NCBI GenBank assembly: GCA_948500755.1 | Contig: CAOOYH010000005.1 | Span: 1 to 64,000 of the forward strand | Direction: 5' to 3' | Source of the DNA: an uncultured Lactobacillus sp. | Lineage (GTDB): Bacteria; Bacillota; Bacilli; Lactobacillales; Lactobacillaceae | Length of the DNA: 64,000 nt | Shown here: piece by piece, positions 25,708 to 35,026 of the stretch | Numbering within the stretch: position 1 is the stretch's first letter | Layout of the letters: every line of letters begins with the position of its first letter | The notes under the pieces: model-generated | Told to the model about the DNA's origin: nothing | Databases searched by the model: none | What the model saw: the letters and a program-made list of their open reading frames with translations, nothing else | Program-made: the position numbers and the translations under genes

Positions 25708-27519
25708 ATGTGTGGAATTGTTGGTGTCGTTGGTAAACCAGCCAAAGATATTATTTTAAATGGCTTAACTAATCTTGAATACCGTGGCTACGATTCAGCA
25801 GGTATTTACTTGAATGACTTAAATGGCGATGAATATTTAACTAAGGCCGTAGGTCGTATTTCAAACTTAAAAGAAAAACTTACTCCTGATGAAGAAGGTT
25901 TAGTAGGAATTGGTCACACTCGTTGGGCTACTCACGGTAAGCCAACTGTTGACAATGCTCACCCACACTTTGATGAAACTAAGCGTTTTTACTTGGTTCA
26001 CAACGGAGTGATTGAAAATTACACTGAATTAAAGGAAAAGTACTTAGAAGGTGTAAATTTCCATTCAGATACAGATACTGAAGTTGTAGTTCAATTAATT
26101 AGTAAAATTGCACGTGAAAAAAATTTAGATGCATTTTCCGCATTTAAAGAAGCTTTGAAACTTGTTAAGGGTTCATATGCATTTTTATTAGTTGATAATA
26201 CTGAACCTGATCACGTATTTATTGCAAAGAACAAGTCACCAATGATGCTTGGATTGGGTGATGGCTTTAACATTATTGCATCTGATGCAATTTCTGTTTT
26301 AGATCAAACTAAGACTTTCGTTGACTTACAAGATGGTGATGTTGGTGACATTACTAAGGATTCATATACTATTGAAACTGTAGATGGTAAGAAAGTTGAC
26401 CGTGAACCACATGTATTGAACATCGATCCAAACGCTGCTTCAAAGGGTGCATATGAATTTTACATGTTAAAGGAAATTGATGAACAACCTGGCGTTATGC
26501 GCCACATGTCACAAAACTACCTTGATGAAAATGGTAAGCCAAAAGTAGATCAAGATATTGTTGATGCAATTTCTAAAGCTGATCGTCTTTATATCTTTGC
26601 TGCAGGTACTAGTTACCACGCAGGCCTCGTGGGTAAGTCAATTTTTGAACATTACACTGGTATTCCTACAGAAGTTGGCTATGCTTCAGAAGCTGGTTAC
26701 CACTTCCCAATGATGAGCAAGCATCCATTCTTTATTTTCTTAACTCAATCTGGAGAAACTGCAGACTCACGTGTTGTATTGAAGGAAGCTAACAAGCGTG
26801 GTATTCCAAGTTTGACCATGACTAATGTTGAAGGTTCAACTTTATCCCGTGAAGCTAACTACACTATGCTCTTAGATGCTGGTCCTGAAATTGCCGTTGC
26901 TTCAACTAAGGCCTACACTGCTCAAGTTGCATTACAAGCTGTTTTGGCTAAGGCTTTAGGTGAAAAGCTTGGTAATCAAGAAGCTAAAGACTGGAACTTG
27001 AAGCATGACTTGGCAATTGCTGCTGAAGGAATCCAACAAATCGTAGATGGTAAAGAAAAGATCAAAGAATTGGCTGATAAGTACTTAGTTAAGTCAAGAA
27101 ATGCTTTCTACATTGGTCGTGGAATTGATCATGCTGTTGCTTTGGAAGGTGCATTGAAGTTAAAGGAAGTTTCCTACATTCAAACCGAAGGATTCGCTGC
27201 TGCTGAGCTTAAGCACGGTACTATTTCATTGATTGAAAAGGACACTCCAGTTATTGCTTTGATTAATGATCCAGTTACTGCTGACCTTACTCGTGGTAAC
27301 ATTCAGGAAGTTGTTTCTCGTGGTGCAAGTATCATTACTATTGTTGGTAAAGAATTTGCTAATAGTGACGACACTATTGTTTTACCAGAAATTAACTACT
27401 ACATGTCAGCACTTTTGACTGTGGTTCCAACTCAACTTCTTGCATACTATGCTTCTAAGGATAAAGGATTAGATGTTGATAAACCTCGTAACTTGGCTAA
27501 GAGTGTAACTGTTGAATAA
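25708..27519 (+). CDS. glmS: Glucosamine-fructose-6-phosphate aminotransferase (isomerising)
   Basis: This 603-residue enzyme begins MCGIVGVVG, with the N-terminal nucleophile Cys after Met removal. A glutaminase domain (1-240) and two SIS domains (about 290-600) follow, ending DKPRNLAKSVTVE as expected. It makes glucosamine 6-phosphate from fructose 6-phosphate and glutamine, the first step to wall amino sugars, and its product is used by glmM just upstream. It has its own promoter and terminator. Confidence 0.98.
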   Translation: MCGIVGVVGKPAKDIILNGLTNLEYRGYDSAGIYLNDLNGDEYLTKAVGRISNLKEKLTPDEEGLVGIGHTRWATHGKPTVDNAHPHFDETKRFYLVHNGVIENYTELKEKYLEGVNFHSDTDTEVVVQLISKIAREKNLDAFSAFKEALKLVKGSYAFLLVDNTEPDHVFIAKNKSPMMLGLGDGFNIIASDAISVLDQTKTFVDLQDGDVGDITKDSYTIETVDGKKVDREPHVLNIDPNAASKGAYEFYMLKEIDEQPGVMRHMSQNYLDENGKPKVDQDIVDAISKADRLYIFAAGTSYHAGLVGKSIFEHYTGIPTEVGYASEAGYHFPMMSKHPFFIFLTQSGETADSRVVLKEANKRGIPSLTMTNVEGSTLSREANYTMLLDAGPEIAVASTKAYTAQVALQAVLAKALGEKLGNQEAKDWNLKHDLAIAAEGIQQIVDGKEKIKELADKYLVKSRNAFYIGRGIDHAVALEGALKLKEVSYIQTEGFAAAELKHGTISLIEKDTPVIALINDPVTADLTRGNIQEVVSRGASIITIVGKEFANSDDTIVLPEINYYMSALLTVVPTQLLAYYASKDKGLDVDKPRNLAKSVTVE

Positions 27520-27536
27520 TTACTAAATAAATACTT

Positions 27537-27573
27537 AGAAGGTAGACTTTTAGAAGCCTACCTTCTTTTTTTG
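27537..27573 (+). terminator. Terminator after glmS
   Basis: AGAAGGTAG and CTACCTTCT form the stem, followed by seven T. Confidence 0.88.
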
Positions 27574-27598
27574 TTGTTTTGTATAATTAAGGAAAAAA

Positions 27599-29677
27599 GT
27601 GAAGTCGAGCAAAACAATGATACTTACAGAAAGACAAAAAGATATTCTTTCTTTATTGATTACCAGTGAAGAAGGAATTAGTGTTAAAGAGCTAGAAAAT
27701 CGCTTAAATGTTAGTCGAAGGACAATTTATCGTGAATTTAAAGAATTAAAAGATGTTCTGGCTACGGATGAACTAAATTTAGTTAATAAAAAAAGAAAAT
27801 ATGGAGTTGAAGGTAACAAGGAAGCTCTTAATAAGTTGATTTTGGCAGTTAAGAAGACTAAGATTCAATCTTCAATGTCAGTGGAAAGAAGAGAGAATGC
27901 CTTAGCTGCGATTCTACTTTTGAATGACGAGCCTAAAAAGATTATTCAATTTGCTTTGGATTTAAATGTTAGTGAAGCCACTATTCAGAATGATTTAGAT
28001 ATTGTCGAAAAATCTTTGGCAGAATATAAGATTAATTTAATTCGGAAAAAGGGCGTTGGAGTATACGTTGAAGCTAGTGAAAGTGAGCGACGCCAAGTTT
28101 TAGTGGGGATTTTATTAAGCGAAATCAATGACTATGACTTTTTTCATTATTTAAATCATACCCAGCTAAAGAGCCACAATTTCTTTTTACAAATTATTTC
28201 AAGAGATCTTTTGTTTGAAACGCGAAAAGCTTTAACTAAATCGATTATTCCAAATATTAAATTGGATTCTGATCATCAATTGATCGAACTCATTTTGATC
28301 TTTGCAGTATCCTTAACGCGGATTAAGGCTGGTTTTCCTATTGAAAAGGTGGATTTAGAACCAGGTTCTTTAAAATATCAGGGACTTGTTTTTCGCTTTA
28401 TGGCTTTAATTACTGAGAAAATGGCTCTTAAAGTTGAACAAACCGATGTAACTTATTTAGCAAATAAAGTTATGGCTAGTGATACGGAACAAACTAAACT
28501 TCATTATGATAGTGATTATGAGTTAGCTGCTTCCATTAGAGTGAAGAATTTTGTGCGTATTGTTTCCGAGAAGATGCAATGGAATTTTCAAAAGAGTACA
28601 ACTTTTGTTAACCGTTTAACCCGTCATATTATTGGTTTAACCCAGCATAGAGTTACCCCTCTTCCTAACGCTCGAATAGAAACTTTGGCTGGCCTAAGTA
28701 AGCGCTTTACGAAACTTTATACCGTTATTCAGCAAGCTTGGCAGGCAGAATTTCCTACAGATAAGATAACTAGTTCAGAAATGCAGCTATTGTTGCTCTA
28801 TTTTGCTAATGAATTTACTAATTTTGAGAATCACCAACAATTTAATGCACTGGTAATCTGTGAAAATGGGATCGGGACTTCTGCCATTTTAAAAGCAAGA
28901 TTGAAGCAAGAGTTGCCAGAAATTAAGCAGATTAAATTAAGCAAAGTCTCTGATTTAGTAAATATTGATTTACAAAAGTATGATTTGATTTTATCAACAC
29001 TGGAATTAAAGGGATTTTCAAGATCTTATCAATTAGTGAGTCCATTGCTTTTAGATGATGAAATTATTCGAATTAAGAATTACTTGAAGGATTACGAAAG
29101 AAAATATCCTCTCGTTAATCAGCCGATGTTTAGTTCTAATAAAACTAAGCATGCAACCAAAGAACTTTCAAAAATTTCTATTGGGACATTATTTTGTGCA
29201 GATTTAGTAAATAGTATTAAAGTTCAAACACTAAGATACAATGCAACCGATTTGATTGCAGTAGTTCAAGAATGTTTAGCTCATATAGGACGTAATTTGA
29301 TTACTACGCAACTTCCAGTAGCTAAAAAGATTCTCAAGCGAATTCAGTTGGCTCCGGTTGGAATCCCGAATAGTCATTTAGCCCTTCTTCATACTAGTAG
29401 CCATGAAATCAAACGCTGTACATTTATGATTTTCGATTTAGATAATGAAATTGTATTAAAATCGATGGATCATAATGAAATTGAAGTAAGCAGAATCTTG
29501 TTAATGCTCGGACCAGCAGAACTTTCTGATGCAGAACAGGAGGTCATGAGTTTGATTTCTAGCATGATTATTATGAATGATGCTAACTTGCGTCTTTTTA
29601 CTAATGGCAATCAAGATCAAATCAAAAATGCTATTTCAAGCCAATATTTGCAAGAACTAAAGAGAAAATTGGAATAA
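27599..29677 (+). CDS. mtlR: Mannitol operon activator MtlR (PRD/EIIB/EIIA)
   Basis: This 692-residue regulator has a helix-turn-helix (VKELENRLNVSRRTIYREFKEL, about 25-46), two PRD domains (about 190-400), an EIIB-like domain with Cys421 in VICENGIGTS, and a C-terminal EIIA-like domain with His593 and His598 in SHLALLHT. Phosphorylation of these sites by the PTS reports sugar supply and HPr state, as in Bacillus MtlR. It starts at GTG 27599 after AAGGA; a later ATG at 27617 is possible. The mtlAFD genes follow after a terminator. Confidence 0.9.
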   Translation: MKSSKTMILTERQKDILSLLITSEEGISVKELENRLNVSRRTIYREFKELKDVLATDELNLVNKKRKYGVEGNKEALNKLILAVKKTKIQSSMSVERRENALAAILLLNDEPKKIIQFALDLNVSEATIQNDLDIVEKSLAEYKINLIRKKGVGVYVEASESERRQVLVGILLSEINDYDFFHYLNHTQLKSHNFFLQIISRDLLFETRKALTKSIIPNIKLDSDHQLIELILIFAVSLTRIKAGFPIEKVDLEPGSLKYQGLVFRFMALITEKMALKVEQTDVTYLANKVMASDTEQTKLHYDSDYELAASIRVKNFVRIVSEKMQWNFQKSTTFVNRLTRHIIGLTQHRVTPLPNARIETLAGLSKRFTKLYTVIQQAWQAEFPTDKITSSEMQLLLLYFANEFTNFENHQQFNALVICENGIGTSAILKARLKQELPEIKQIKLSKVSDLVNIDLQKYDLILSTLELKGFSRSYQLVSPLLLDDEIIRIKNYLKDYERKYPLVNQPMFSSNKTKHATKELSKISIGTLFCADLVNSIKVQTLRYNATDLIAVVQECLAHIGRNLITTQLPVAKKILKRIQLAPVGIPNSHLALLHTSSHEIKRCTFMIFDLDNEIVLKSMDHNEIEVSRILLMLGPAELSDAEQEVMSLISSMIIMNDANLRLFTNGNQDQIKNAISSQYLQELKRKLE

Positions 29678-29692
29678 AGTGAATAGTTTAAC

Positions 29693-29730
29693 AAGCTCTG
29701 ACACATTTTATTGTGTCAGAGTTCTATTTT
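29693..29730 (+). terminator. Terminator after mtlR
   Basis: CTCTGACACA pairs with TGTGTCAGAG around TTTTAT; TTCTATTTT follows. Confidence 0.85.
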
Positions 29731-29738
29731 GATTAGAT

Positions 29739-29752
29739 TGTAAACGCTTACC
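29739..29752 (+). promoter_or_regulatory. cre site (CcpA) before mtlA
   Basis: TGTAAACGCTTACC matches the catabolite-responsive consensus TGWAANCGNTNWCA at 13 of 14 positions. It lies about 50 bases before the mtlA start, where CcpA would repress the mannitol genes when glucose is present. Confidence 0.82.
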
Positions 29753-29801
29753 AAGTAATCGTACGATAAGAATGTAAGATAAAAGAGGGGAGAAAAAACT
29801 A

Positions 29802-31583
29802 ATGGCTCAAGCAAAGAAAAGCTCTTCAGTTAAAGTGAAGGTTCAAAAGTTTGGTACTGCTTTGTCTGGGATGATTATGCCAAACATCGGTGCCATCATT
29901 GCTTGGGGACTTACCGCTGCGATTTTCATGACACCAAATGGTTGGTTCCCAAACGCACAAATTAACAAATTAGTTCAACCAATGTTGATTTACTTGTTGC
30001 CACTTTTAATTGGTTATACAGGTGGTCGGATGGTCGACGATGAAAGAGGTGCCGTTATTGGTGCTATCGGTACTCTTGGTGTAATTGTTGGTACAACTCA
30101 ACCAATGTTCTTGGGAGCCATGATTATGGGTCCACTCAGTGGTTGGTGCTTAAAGACTTTAGATAATGCATGTAGAGATAAGATCAAATCAGGATTTGAA
30201 ATGATCTATAATAACTTCTCACTTGGTATTTTGGGAATGATTTTAGCGATTTTCGCTTACTTCATCATTAACCCAGTTATGATGTGGGGAAGCCATTGGG
30301 CAAGTGTTGGTGTTGATGCAATTATCCGTGTTCACCTATTGCCACTTGCTAATATCATTATTGAACCTGCTAAGGTTTTGTTCTTAAACAATGCGATTGG
30401 TAATGGTATTTTGGTACCACTTGGAATTCAACAAGCTTCTGAAGTTGGTAAATCAGTTCTATTCTTGATGGAATCAAACCCAGGCCCTGGTCTTGGAATT
30501 TTACTTGCATTTATGTTCTTTGGTAAAGGCAGTTCTAAGAGTTCGGCTCCAGGTGCTGCAATTATTGAATTCTTCGGTGGGGTTCATGAAATCTACTTCC
30601 CATACGTATTGATGAAACCATCTTTAATCATCGCTGCAATTTGTGGTGGTGTAACTGGTACGGCATTATTTACAACTCTTAATGGGGGATTAAAGGCTGC
30701 CGCTTCTCCAGGCTCAATTTTAGCTATTTTGCTTGTTTCCGCAAAAGGCTCATACTTAGGTAACATCGTCGGTGTTCTTGGAGCTGCAATTGTTTCATTC
30801 ATCGTAGCTGCAATTATTCTTAAGAACGATAAAGGTGATGGAGCTGATTTAGCTGCCAAACAAAAAGAGATGGAATCAATGAAAGCAGAATCAAAGGGTA
30901 CTAAGATGCCAAGTGAACAATCTGCTCATGACTCAGTAACTTCATACAAAGACATTAAGAAAGTTATCTTTGCTTGTGATGCCGGAATGGGATCATCTGC
31001 AATGGGTGCCTCACTTCTTCGTGATAAATTCAAGAAAGCCGGCATTAATATCCCTGTAACTAATACTGCTGTTAGAAACTTGAAAGATGAACCAGGATTA
31101 TTAGTTGTAACTCAAGAAGAATTAGCTGACCGTGCTCGTCAAAAGACTCCAGATGCAATGCATATTGCTGTTGGCAACTTCTTAAGCAATCCAAAATACG
31201 ATGCAATCGTTGCTAACTTTAAAGCTTTGACTCAAGTTCAAGATAAGCCTAAATCCACTGAAAAGAAGCCAGCTAATGGTTCACTTGAAGGAATTGATTT
31301 CAGTAAAGTTAAAGAAGTCGACTTCATTCGCCATGATCAACATATTGGTTCAGCTACAATGGCAACTAACTTGTTTGAAAACGCAATGAAGAAAGCTGGT
31401 AAGAAGACTCCAGTCAAGGCAATCAGAATTAATGAATTAGATGATGATCCAAGTCATTTAGTAATTGTTACTCCAGCTGCTAAGAAGAATTTGGCGGTTC
31501 GTTATAGCGATATTCAAATTGTGGTTGTTGATGATCTTCTTAAAGATAAGAAACTTAAAGAAATTATCGATAAGTTAAGCTAG
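29802..31583 (+). CDS. mtlA: Mannitol PTS EIICB component with an extra degenerate EIIB domain
   Basis: This 593-residue protein is longer than usual EIICB-Mtl (about 470-520). The EIIC membrane domain fills residues 1-345, with the substrate loop AAIIEFFGGVHEIYFPYV. A normal EIIB follows (about 385-475) with the phospho-acceptor Cys392 in ACDAGMGSS. A second EIIB-like domain (about 500-593) aligns with the first, but the acceptor position reads RHDQHIGSA, giving His511 where Cys is expected. The first copy should drive mannitol transport and phosphorylation; the second may be regulatory. AGAGGGGAG precedes the ATG. Confidence 0.92.
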   Translation: MAQAKKSSSVKVKVQKFGTALSGMIMPNIGAIIAWGLTAAIFMTPNGWFPNAQINKLVQPMLIYLLPLLIGYTGGRMVDDERGAVIGAIGTLGVIVGTTQPMFLGAMIMGPLSGWCLKTLDNACRDKIKSGFEMIYNNFSLGILGMILAIFAYFIINPVMMWGSHWASVGVDAIIRVHLLPLANIIIEPAKVLFLNNAIGNGILVPLGIQQASEVGKSVLFLMESNPGPGLGILLAFMFFGKGSSKSSAPGAAIIEFFGGVHEIYFPYVLMKPSLIIAAICGGVTGTALFTTLNGGLKAAASPGSILAILLVSAKGSYLGNIVGVLGAAIVSFIVAAIILKNDKGDGADLAAKQKEMESMKAESKGTKMPSEQSAHDSVTSYKDIKKVIFACDAGMGSSAMGASLLRDKFKKAGINIPVTNTAVRNLKDEPGLLVVTQEELADRARQKTPDAMHIAVGNFLSNPKYDAIVANFKALTQVQDKPKSTEKKPANGSLEGIDFSKVKEVDFIRHDQHIGSATMATNLFENAMKKAGKKTPVKAIRINELDDDPSHLVIVTPAAKKNLAVRYSDIQIVVVDDLLKDKKLKEIIDKLS

Positions 31584-31598
31584 AAAGGGATGAGATAA

Positions 31599-32045
31599 GT
31601 GAAGTTACAAACAAATATGATTAAGTTGAATCAAGATGTGCCAACCCGTGATCAAGCCATTCGCATGGCCGGACAACTTCTGGTTGATGGTGGTTGTGTT
31701 GAGCCTGGATACATTGATTCAATGATTGCTAGAAACAATGATGTTTCAACTTATATGGGAAACTTTATCGCCATCCCTCATGGCACTGATGAAGGTAAAA
31801 AGCATATCAAGAAAACCGGAATTTCAGTCGTGCAAATTCCAATGGGGGTTGATTTTAGTAATCCTGATGATGATACTGAACAACTTGTAACAGTTGTCTT
31901 TGGAATTGCGGGTTTGAATAATGAACACTTAAACCTTTTATCACAGATTGCAATTTTCTGTAGTGATGTTTCAAACGTTGCCAAATTAGCTGACGCACAA
32001 TCACCACAAGAAGTAATAGATTTATTGAAAGAAGTAGGAGATTAA
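31599..32045 (+). CDS. mtlF: Mannitol PTS EIIA component
   Basis: This 148-residue EIIA has the phospho-acceptor His61 in NFIAIPHGTDEGK. It passes phosphate from HPr to the EIIB of MtlA. It starts with GTG 31599 behind GAAAGGGA and sits between mtlA and mtlD with gaps of 15 and 2 bases. Confidence 0.94.
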   Translation: MKLQTNMIKLNQDVPTRDQAIRMAGQLLVDGGCVEPGYIDSMIARNNDVSTYMGNFIAIPHGTDEGKKHIKKTGISVVQIPMGVDFSNPDDDTEQLVTVVFGIAGLNNEHLNLLSQIAIFCSDVSNVAKLADAQSPQEVIDLLKEVGD

Positions 32046-32047
32046 AA

Positions 32048-33217
32048 ATGAGAGCAGTACATTTTGGTGCAGGTAACATTGGTCGTGGATTTATTGGTGA
32101 AACTTTAGCAGATAATGGTTTTGGTATTGACTTTGTCGATGTAAATGAAACTATTATTGATGAATTAAATAAGCGCGGGGAATACGATATTGAATTAGCA
32201 GCTCCTGGCAAGAAGAGAATCCATGTTTCAAACGTTGATGGGATTAACAATGCTAAGAATCCAGAAAGGGTAATTGAAGCAATTAAATCTACAGATATGA
32301 TTACAACCGCGATTGGTCCGAAGATTTTGGCTCTTATTGCTCCACTTATTGCTCAAGGTTTAACTGAAAGAATTAAATCTGGCAATACTCAACCACTTGA
32401 TGTTATTGCTTGTGAAAACATGATCGGTGGTTCAGAACACTTGAAAGAAGAAGTTTACAAGCATTTGGACGATGACATTAAGCCAGAAGTTGATAAATAC
32501 ATTGGCTTCCCTAATGCCGCCGTAGATAGAATTGTTCCAATTCAACACAACGATGATCCATTGTTTGTTTCAGTTGAAGACTTCAAGGAATGGGTTATTG
32601 ACGAAAGCCAAATGAAGAACAAGGATATCAAGTTGAAGGGTGTTGATTATGCTCCAGACCTTGAACCTTATATTGAAAGAAAGTTGTTCTCAGTAAATAC
32701 TGGTCACGCAACTGTTGCTTACACTGGTAAGAGCCTTGGTTATTCAACTATTGGGGATGCAATTAAAGATCCATTTGTTTTAAGGCAAGTTAAGAGAGTT
32801 CTTAGCGAAACTCGTTCACTTTTATACCATAAGTGGAACAAGGAATTTACTGAGGAAAGCCTTGAAGAATACCACAACAAGATCTTAAGTAGATTCCAAA
32901 ACCCATACATTTCAGATGATATTGCTCGTGTAGGTAGAACTCCTATCCGTAAGTTGGGCTACAATGAAAGATTTATCCGTCCAATTCGTGAATTGAAGGA
33001 AAGAGGGTTAGACTACAGTGCCTTAATGGAAACTGTTGGTAGAATCTATCACTTTGATGAACCAAAGGATAAGGAAAGTGTCAAGTTGATGGACATGCTT
33101 AAGAATGAAGATTTGAAGGATGTCATCGTAGAAACTACTGGTTTGAAGGATGATCCAGAATTAGTTGAAGAAATTGTTGAATCATACAATAACGCTGAAA
33201 ATGATAAAAAGAATTAG
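32048..33217 (+). CDS. mtlD: Mannitol-1-phosphate 5-dehydrogenase
   Basis: This 389-residue dehydrogenase starts with the NAD-binding MRAVHFGAGNIGRGFIG and has the long-chain family active-site region KLFSVNTGHATVAYTGK near residue 213. It oxidises mannitol 1-phosphate to fructose 6-phosphate. It is the last gene of mtlA-mtlF-mtlD. Confidence 0.96.
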   Translation: MRAVHFGAGNIGRGFIGETLADNGFGIDFVDVNETIIDELNKRGEYDIELAAPGKKRIHVSNVDGINNAKNPERVIEAIKSTDMITTAIGPKILALIAPLIAQGLTERIKSGNTQPLDVIACENMIGGSEHLKEEVYKHLDDDIKPEVDKYIGFPNAAVDRIVPIQHNDDPLFVSVEDFKEWVIDESQMKNKDIKLKGVDYAPDLEPYIERKLFSVNTGHATVAYTGKSLGYSTIGDAIKDPFVLRQVKRVLSETRSLLYHKWNKEFTEESLEEYHNKILSRFQNPYISDDIARVGRTPIRKLGYNERFIRPIRELKERGLDYSALMETVGRIYHFDEPKDKESVKLMDMLKNEDLKDVIVETTGLKDDPELVEEIVESYNNAENDKKN

Positions 33218-33235
33218 TTAAGTTATATTCAAGTA

Positions 33236-33265
33236 AAAAGCCGTGAGGAAACTCACGGCTTTTTG
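33236..33265 (+). terminator. Terminator after mtlD
   Basis: AAAGCCGTGAG pairs with CTCACGGCTTT around GAAA, ending in five T. Confidence 0.92.
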
Positions 33266-33308
33266 TATAATAAAAGAGGTATTTTATTTTGATAAAGGGA
33301 TGATTTAG

Positions 33309-34124
33309 ATGGCAATTAAAATGATTGCAGTAGATTTAGATGGGACTTTGTTGACGAGTGGAAATAACATTTCGCCAGAAACGCAAAGAACCTTGCAAGT
33401 TGCAAGTAGCCAAGGAATTAAGGTTGTACTTGCATCCGGTAGACCGCTTTCTGGGGTATTGCCATTTGATGAACAGTTGGGCCTTTCTGGTGATGATCAA
33501 TATGCAGTTGTCTTTAATGGAGCTGTGGTGCAGAACTTAGCAGGCAAAGTATTAATGAGTCAAGAAATGGATTATCGCGACTTTAACACTATGCTTCGCC
33601 TGCAACGATTAGCCCATGTTAATTTGCATTTTGAGACGACAGAGTGTTTTTGGACGCTTGATCACGATCTTTCTGTACAAATGCAGATCAATGCGGCTTT
33701 TACCGATAATGAAATTAGAGTAAGAAATCGTGAGGAAATTCCGAAGAACTTTACTTTTAATAAGGTCGGCTTTACTTGCAATCGCGGAAGTGACCAAATT
33801 GAAAAGTTATGGAATTCAATTCCTGATTGGGCCTTTCAATCTTATGATATTGTGCATAGTTTGGATACTTGTATTGAATTAAATGCCATTGGTGCTTCTA
33901 AGGGAAATGCTGTGATGGATTTGGCCGAAAGGCTTAAATTATCTCAAAATGAAGTAATGGTCTTTGGCGATCAGGGGAATGATTTATCAATGTTTGAAAA
34001 TCCAGAATTTAAGAAAGTAGCCATGGGCAATGCAATTAGCGATATTAAAGATAGAGCTGATTACATTACTGATGATAATGATCATAATGGAATTGCAAAG
34101 GCTTTGAAAAAATTTGTTTTATAA
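33309..34124 (+). CDS. Cof-type HAD family phosphatase
   Basis: This 271-residue protein has the nucleophile motif VDLDGTLLTSGN and the late acidic motif GDQGNDLSMF, with a C2 cap between. It belongs to the YidA-like sugar-phosphate phosphatases. ATG 33309 is preceded by AAAGGGATG. The gene is followed after five bases by the frame of the CopY-like regulator but has no obvious functional link to it. Confidence 0.9.
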   Translation: MAIKMIAVDLDGTLLTSGNNISPETQRTLQVASSQGIKVVLASGRPLSGVLPFDEQLGLSGDDQYAVVFNGAVVQNLAGKVLMSQEMDYRDFNTMLRLQRLAHVNLHFETTECFWTLDHDLSVQMQINAAFTDNEIRVRNREEIPKNFTFNKVGFTCNRGSDQIEKLWNSIPDWAFQSYDIVHSLDTCIELNAIGASKGNAVMDLAERLKLSQNEVMVFGDQGNDLSMFENPEFKKVAMGNAISDIKDRADYITDDNDHNGIAKALKKFVL

Positions 34125-34177
34125 GTTACATGAGTCTATTATGGAATAATAAGAATTTTAAAAATCGAGTGATGGTA

Positions 34178-34615
34178 ATGGTAGAAAATAAAGAAGCAGG
34201 CAATATTTCAGACGCTGAATGGGAAGTTATGCGAATTATTTGGACTTTAGAAACTGCCAGCAGCAGTGAAGTTATTAAAGAATTGCAAGCTAAAAAAGAC
34301 TGGTCTGAATCAACAATTAAGACTTTGATGGGTCGCTTAGTTCAGAAAGGCTTATTAAAGACAAAAAAAGATGGGCGCAAATTTATTTATTCACCAACCG
34401 TTAGTCAAACTGAGATGATGTATACTCAAACCAGTGAAATGCTTGATAAAATGTGCAATATGCACAAGGGAGAATTGCTCATTAGAGTGTTGAAAGAAAT
34501 TCCTTTATCCAAACGAGATATTGCAGCTCTTGAAAAAGAGCTTAACAATAAGAAGAAAAATGCTCCAAATATGGTGCCATGTAATTGTTTGGAAAAAGGA
34601 GAACATATTTGTTAA
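34178..34615 (+). CDS. CopY/BlaI/MecI family repressor with C-terminal cysteines
   Basis: This 145-residue protein begins with the winged-helix domain of the family (ISDAEWEVMRIIW, then WSESTIKTLMGRLVQKGLL). It ends in PCNCLEKGEHIC: a CxC pair and a last-residue Cys, like the copper-binding tail of CopY but with three cysteines. It could release DNA on binding Cu(I). No copper pump is next to it; the fluoride channels follow after 18 bases. The start is chosen to match family length; ATGs at 34130 and 34172 are alternatives without clear ribosome binding sites. Confidence 0.75.
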   Translation: MVENKEAGNISDAEWEVMRIIWTLETASSSEVIKELQAKKDWSESTIKTLMGRLVQKGLLKTKKDGRKFIYSPTVSQTEMMYTQTSEMLDKMCNMHKGELLIRVLKEIPLSKRDIAALEKELNNKKKNAPNMVPCNCLEKGEHIC

Positions 34616-34633
34616 AGAAAAAGTGGGAGTACA

Positions 34634-35026
34634 ATGTCAGATAAAGTAAAAAACTATCTTAGTGTTGCTGGATTTGCCTTTTTTGGAGGAATGGCACGTG
34701 CATATTTAAACACTAATTTTCATTTTTATGGTACATTTTGGGGAAATATTATTGGATGCTTTCTCTTAGCATTTTTTACGTATTTCTTTTTTGAATTCAA
34801 AGATTTCTATGAATGGCTCAATGTGGGAATTTGTACGGGATTTGTTGGTGCATTTACCACTTTTTCAACTTTTAACTTAGAAGTGTTGAAAAATTTTGAT
34901 GCTCATTTAAGTGACATAGCATTGATCTATCTTTTTAGTTCAATTATATTTGGTTTTGTCTTTGCTTATATTGGGGCTCATATGGGTGAAACTTTAAGTA
35001 AAATTGTAACTGGGAGGGTAAAATGA
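34634..35026 (+). CDS. crcB: Fluoride channel subunit (Fluc/CrcB), first copy
   Basis: This 130-residue protein has four membrane helices and the pore motif TTFSTF at residues 75-80. Fluc channels export fluoride that enters as HF. Two subunits form an antiparallel dimer; in many Firmicutes two different genes supply them, as here, with the second gene overlapping by four bases. Confidence 0.9.
   Translation: MSDKVKNYLSVAGFAFFGGMARAYLNTNFHFYGTFWGNIIGCFLLAFFTYFFFEFKDFYEWLNVGICTGFVGAFTTFSTFNLEVLKNFDAHLSDIALIYLFSSIIFGFVFAYIGAHMGETLSKIVTGRVK

Noticed and set aside
31855..32250. Minus-strand open frame of 131 codons across mtlF and mtlD
   Set aside because: It crosses two well-supported genes on the other strand and its product looks like no protein family.
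34616..34633. Fluoride riboswitch before crcB
   Set aside because: Only 18 bases separate the genes, and no riboswitch core is present upstream in the repressor gene.
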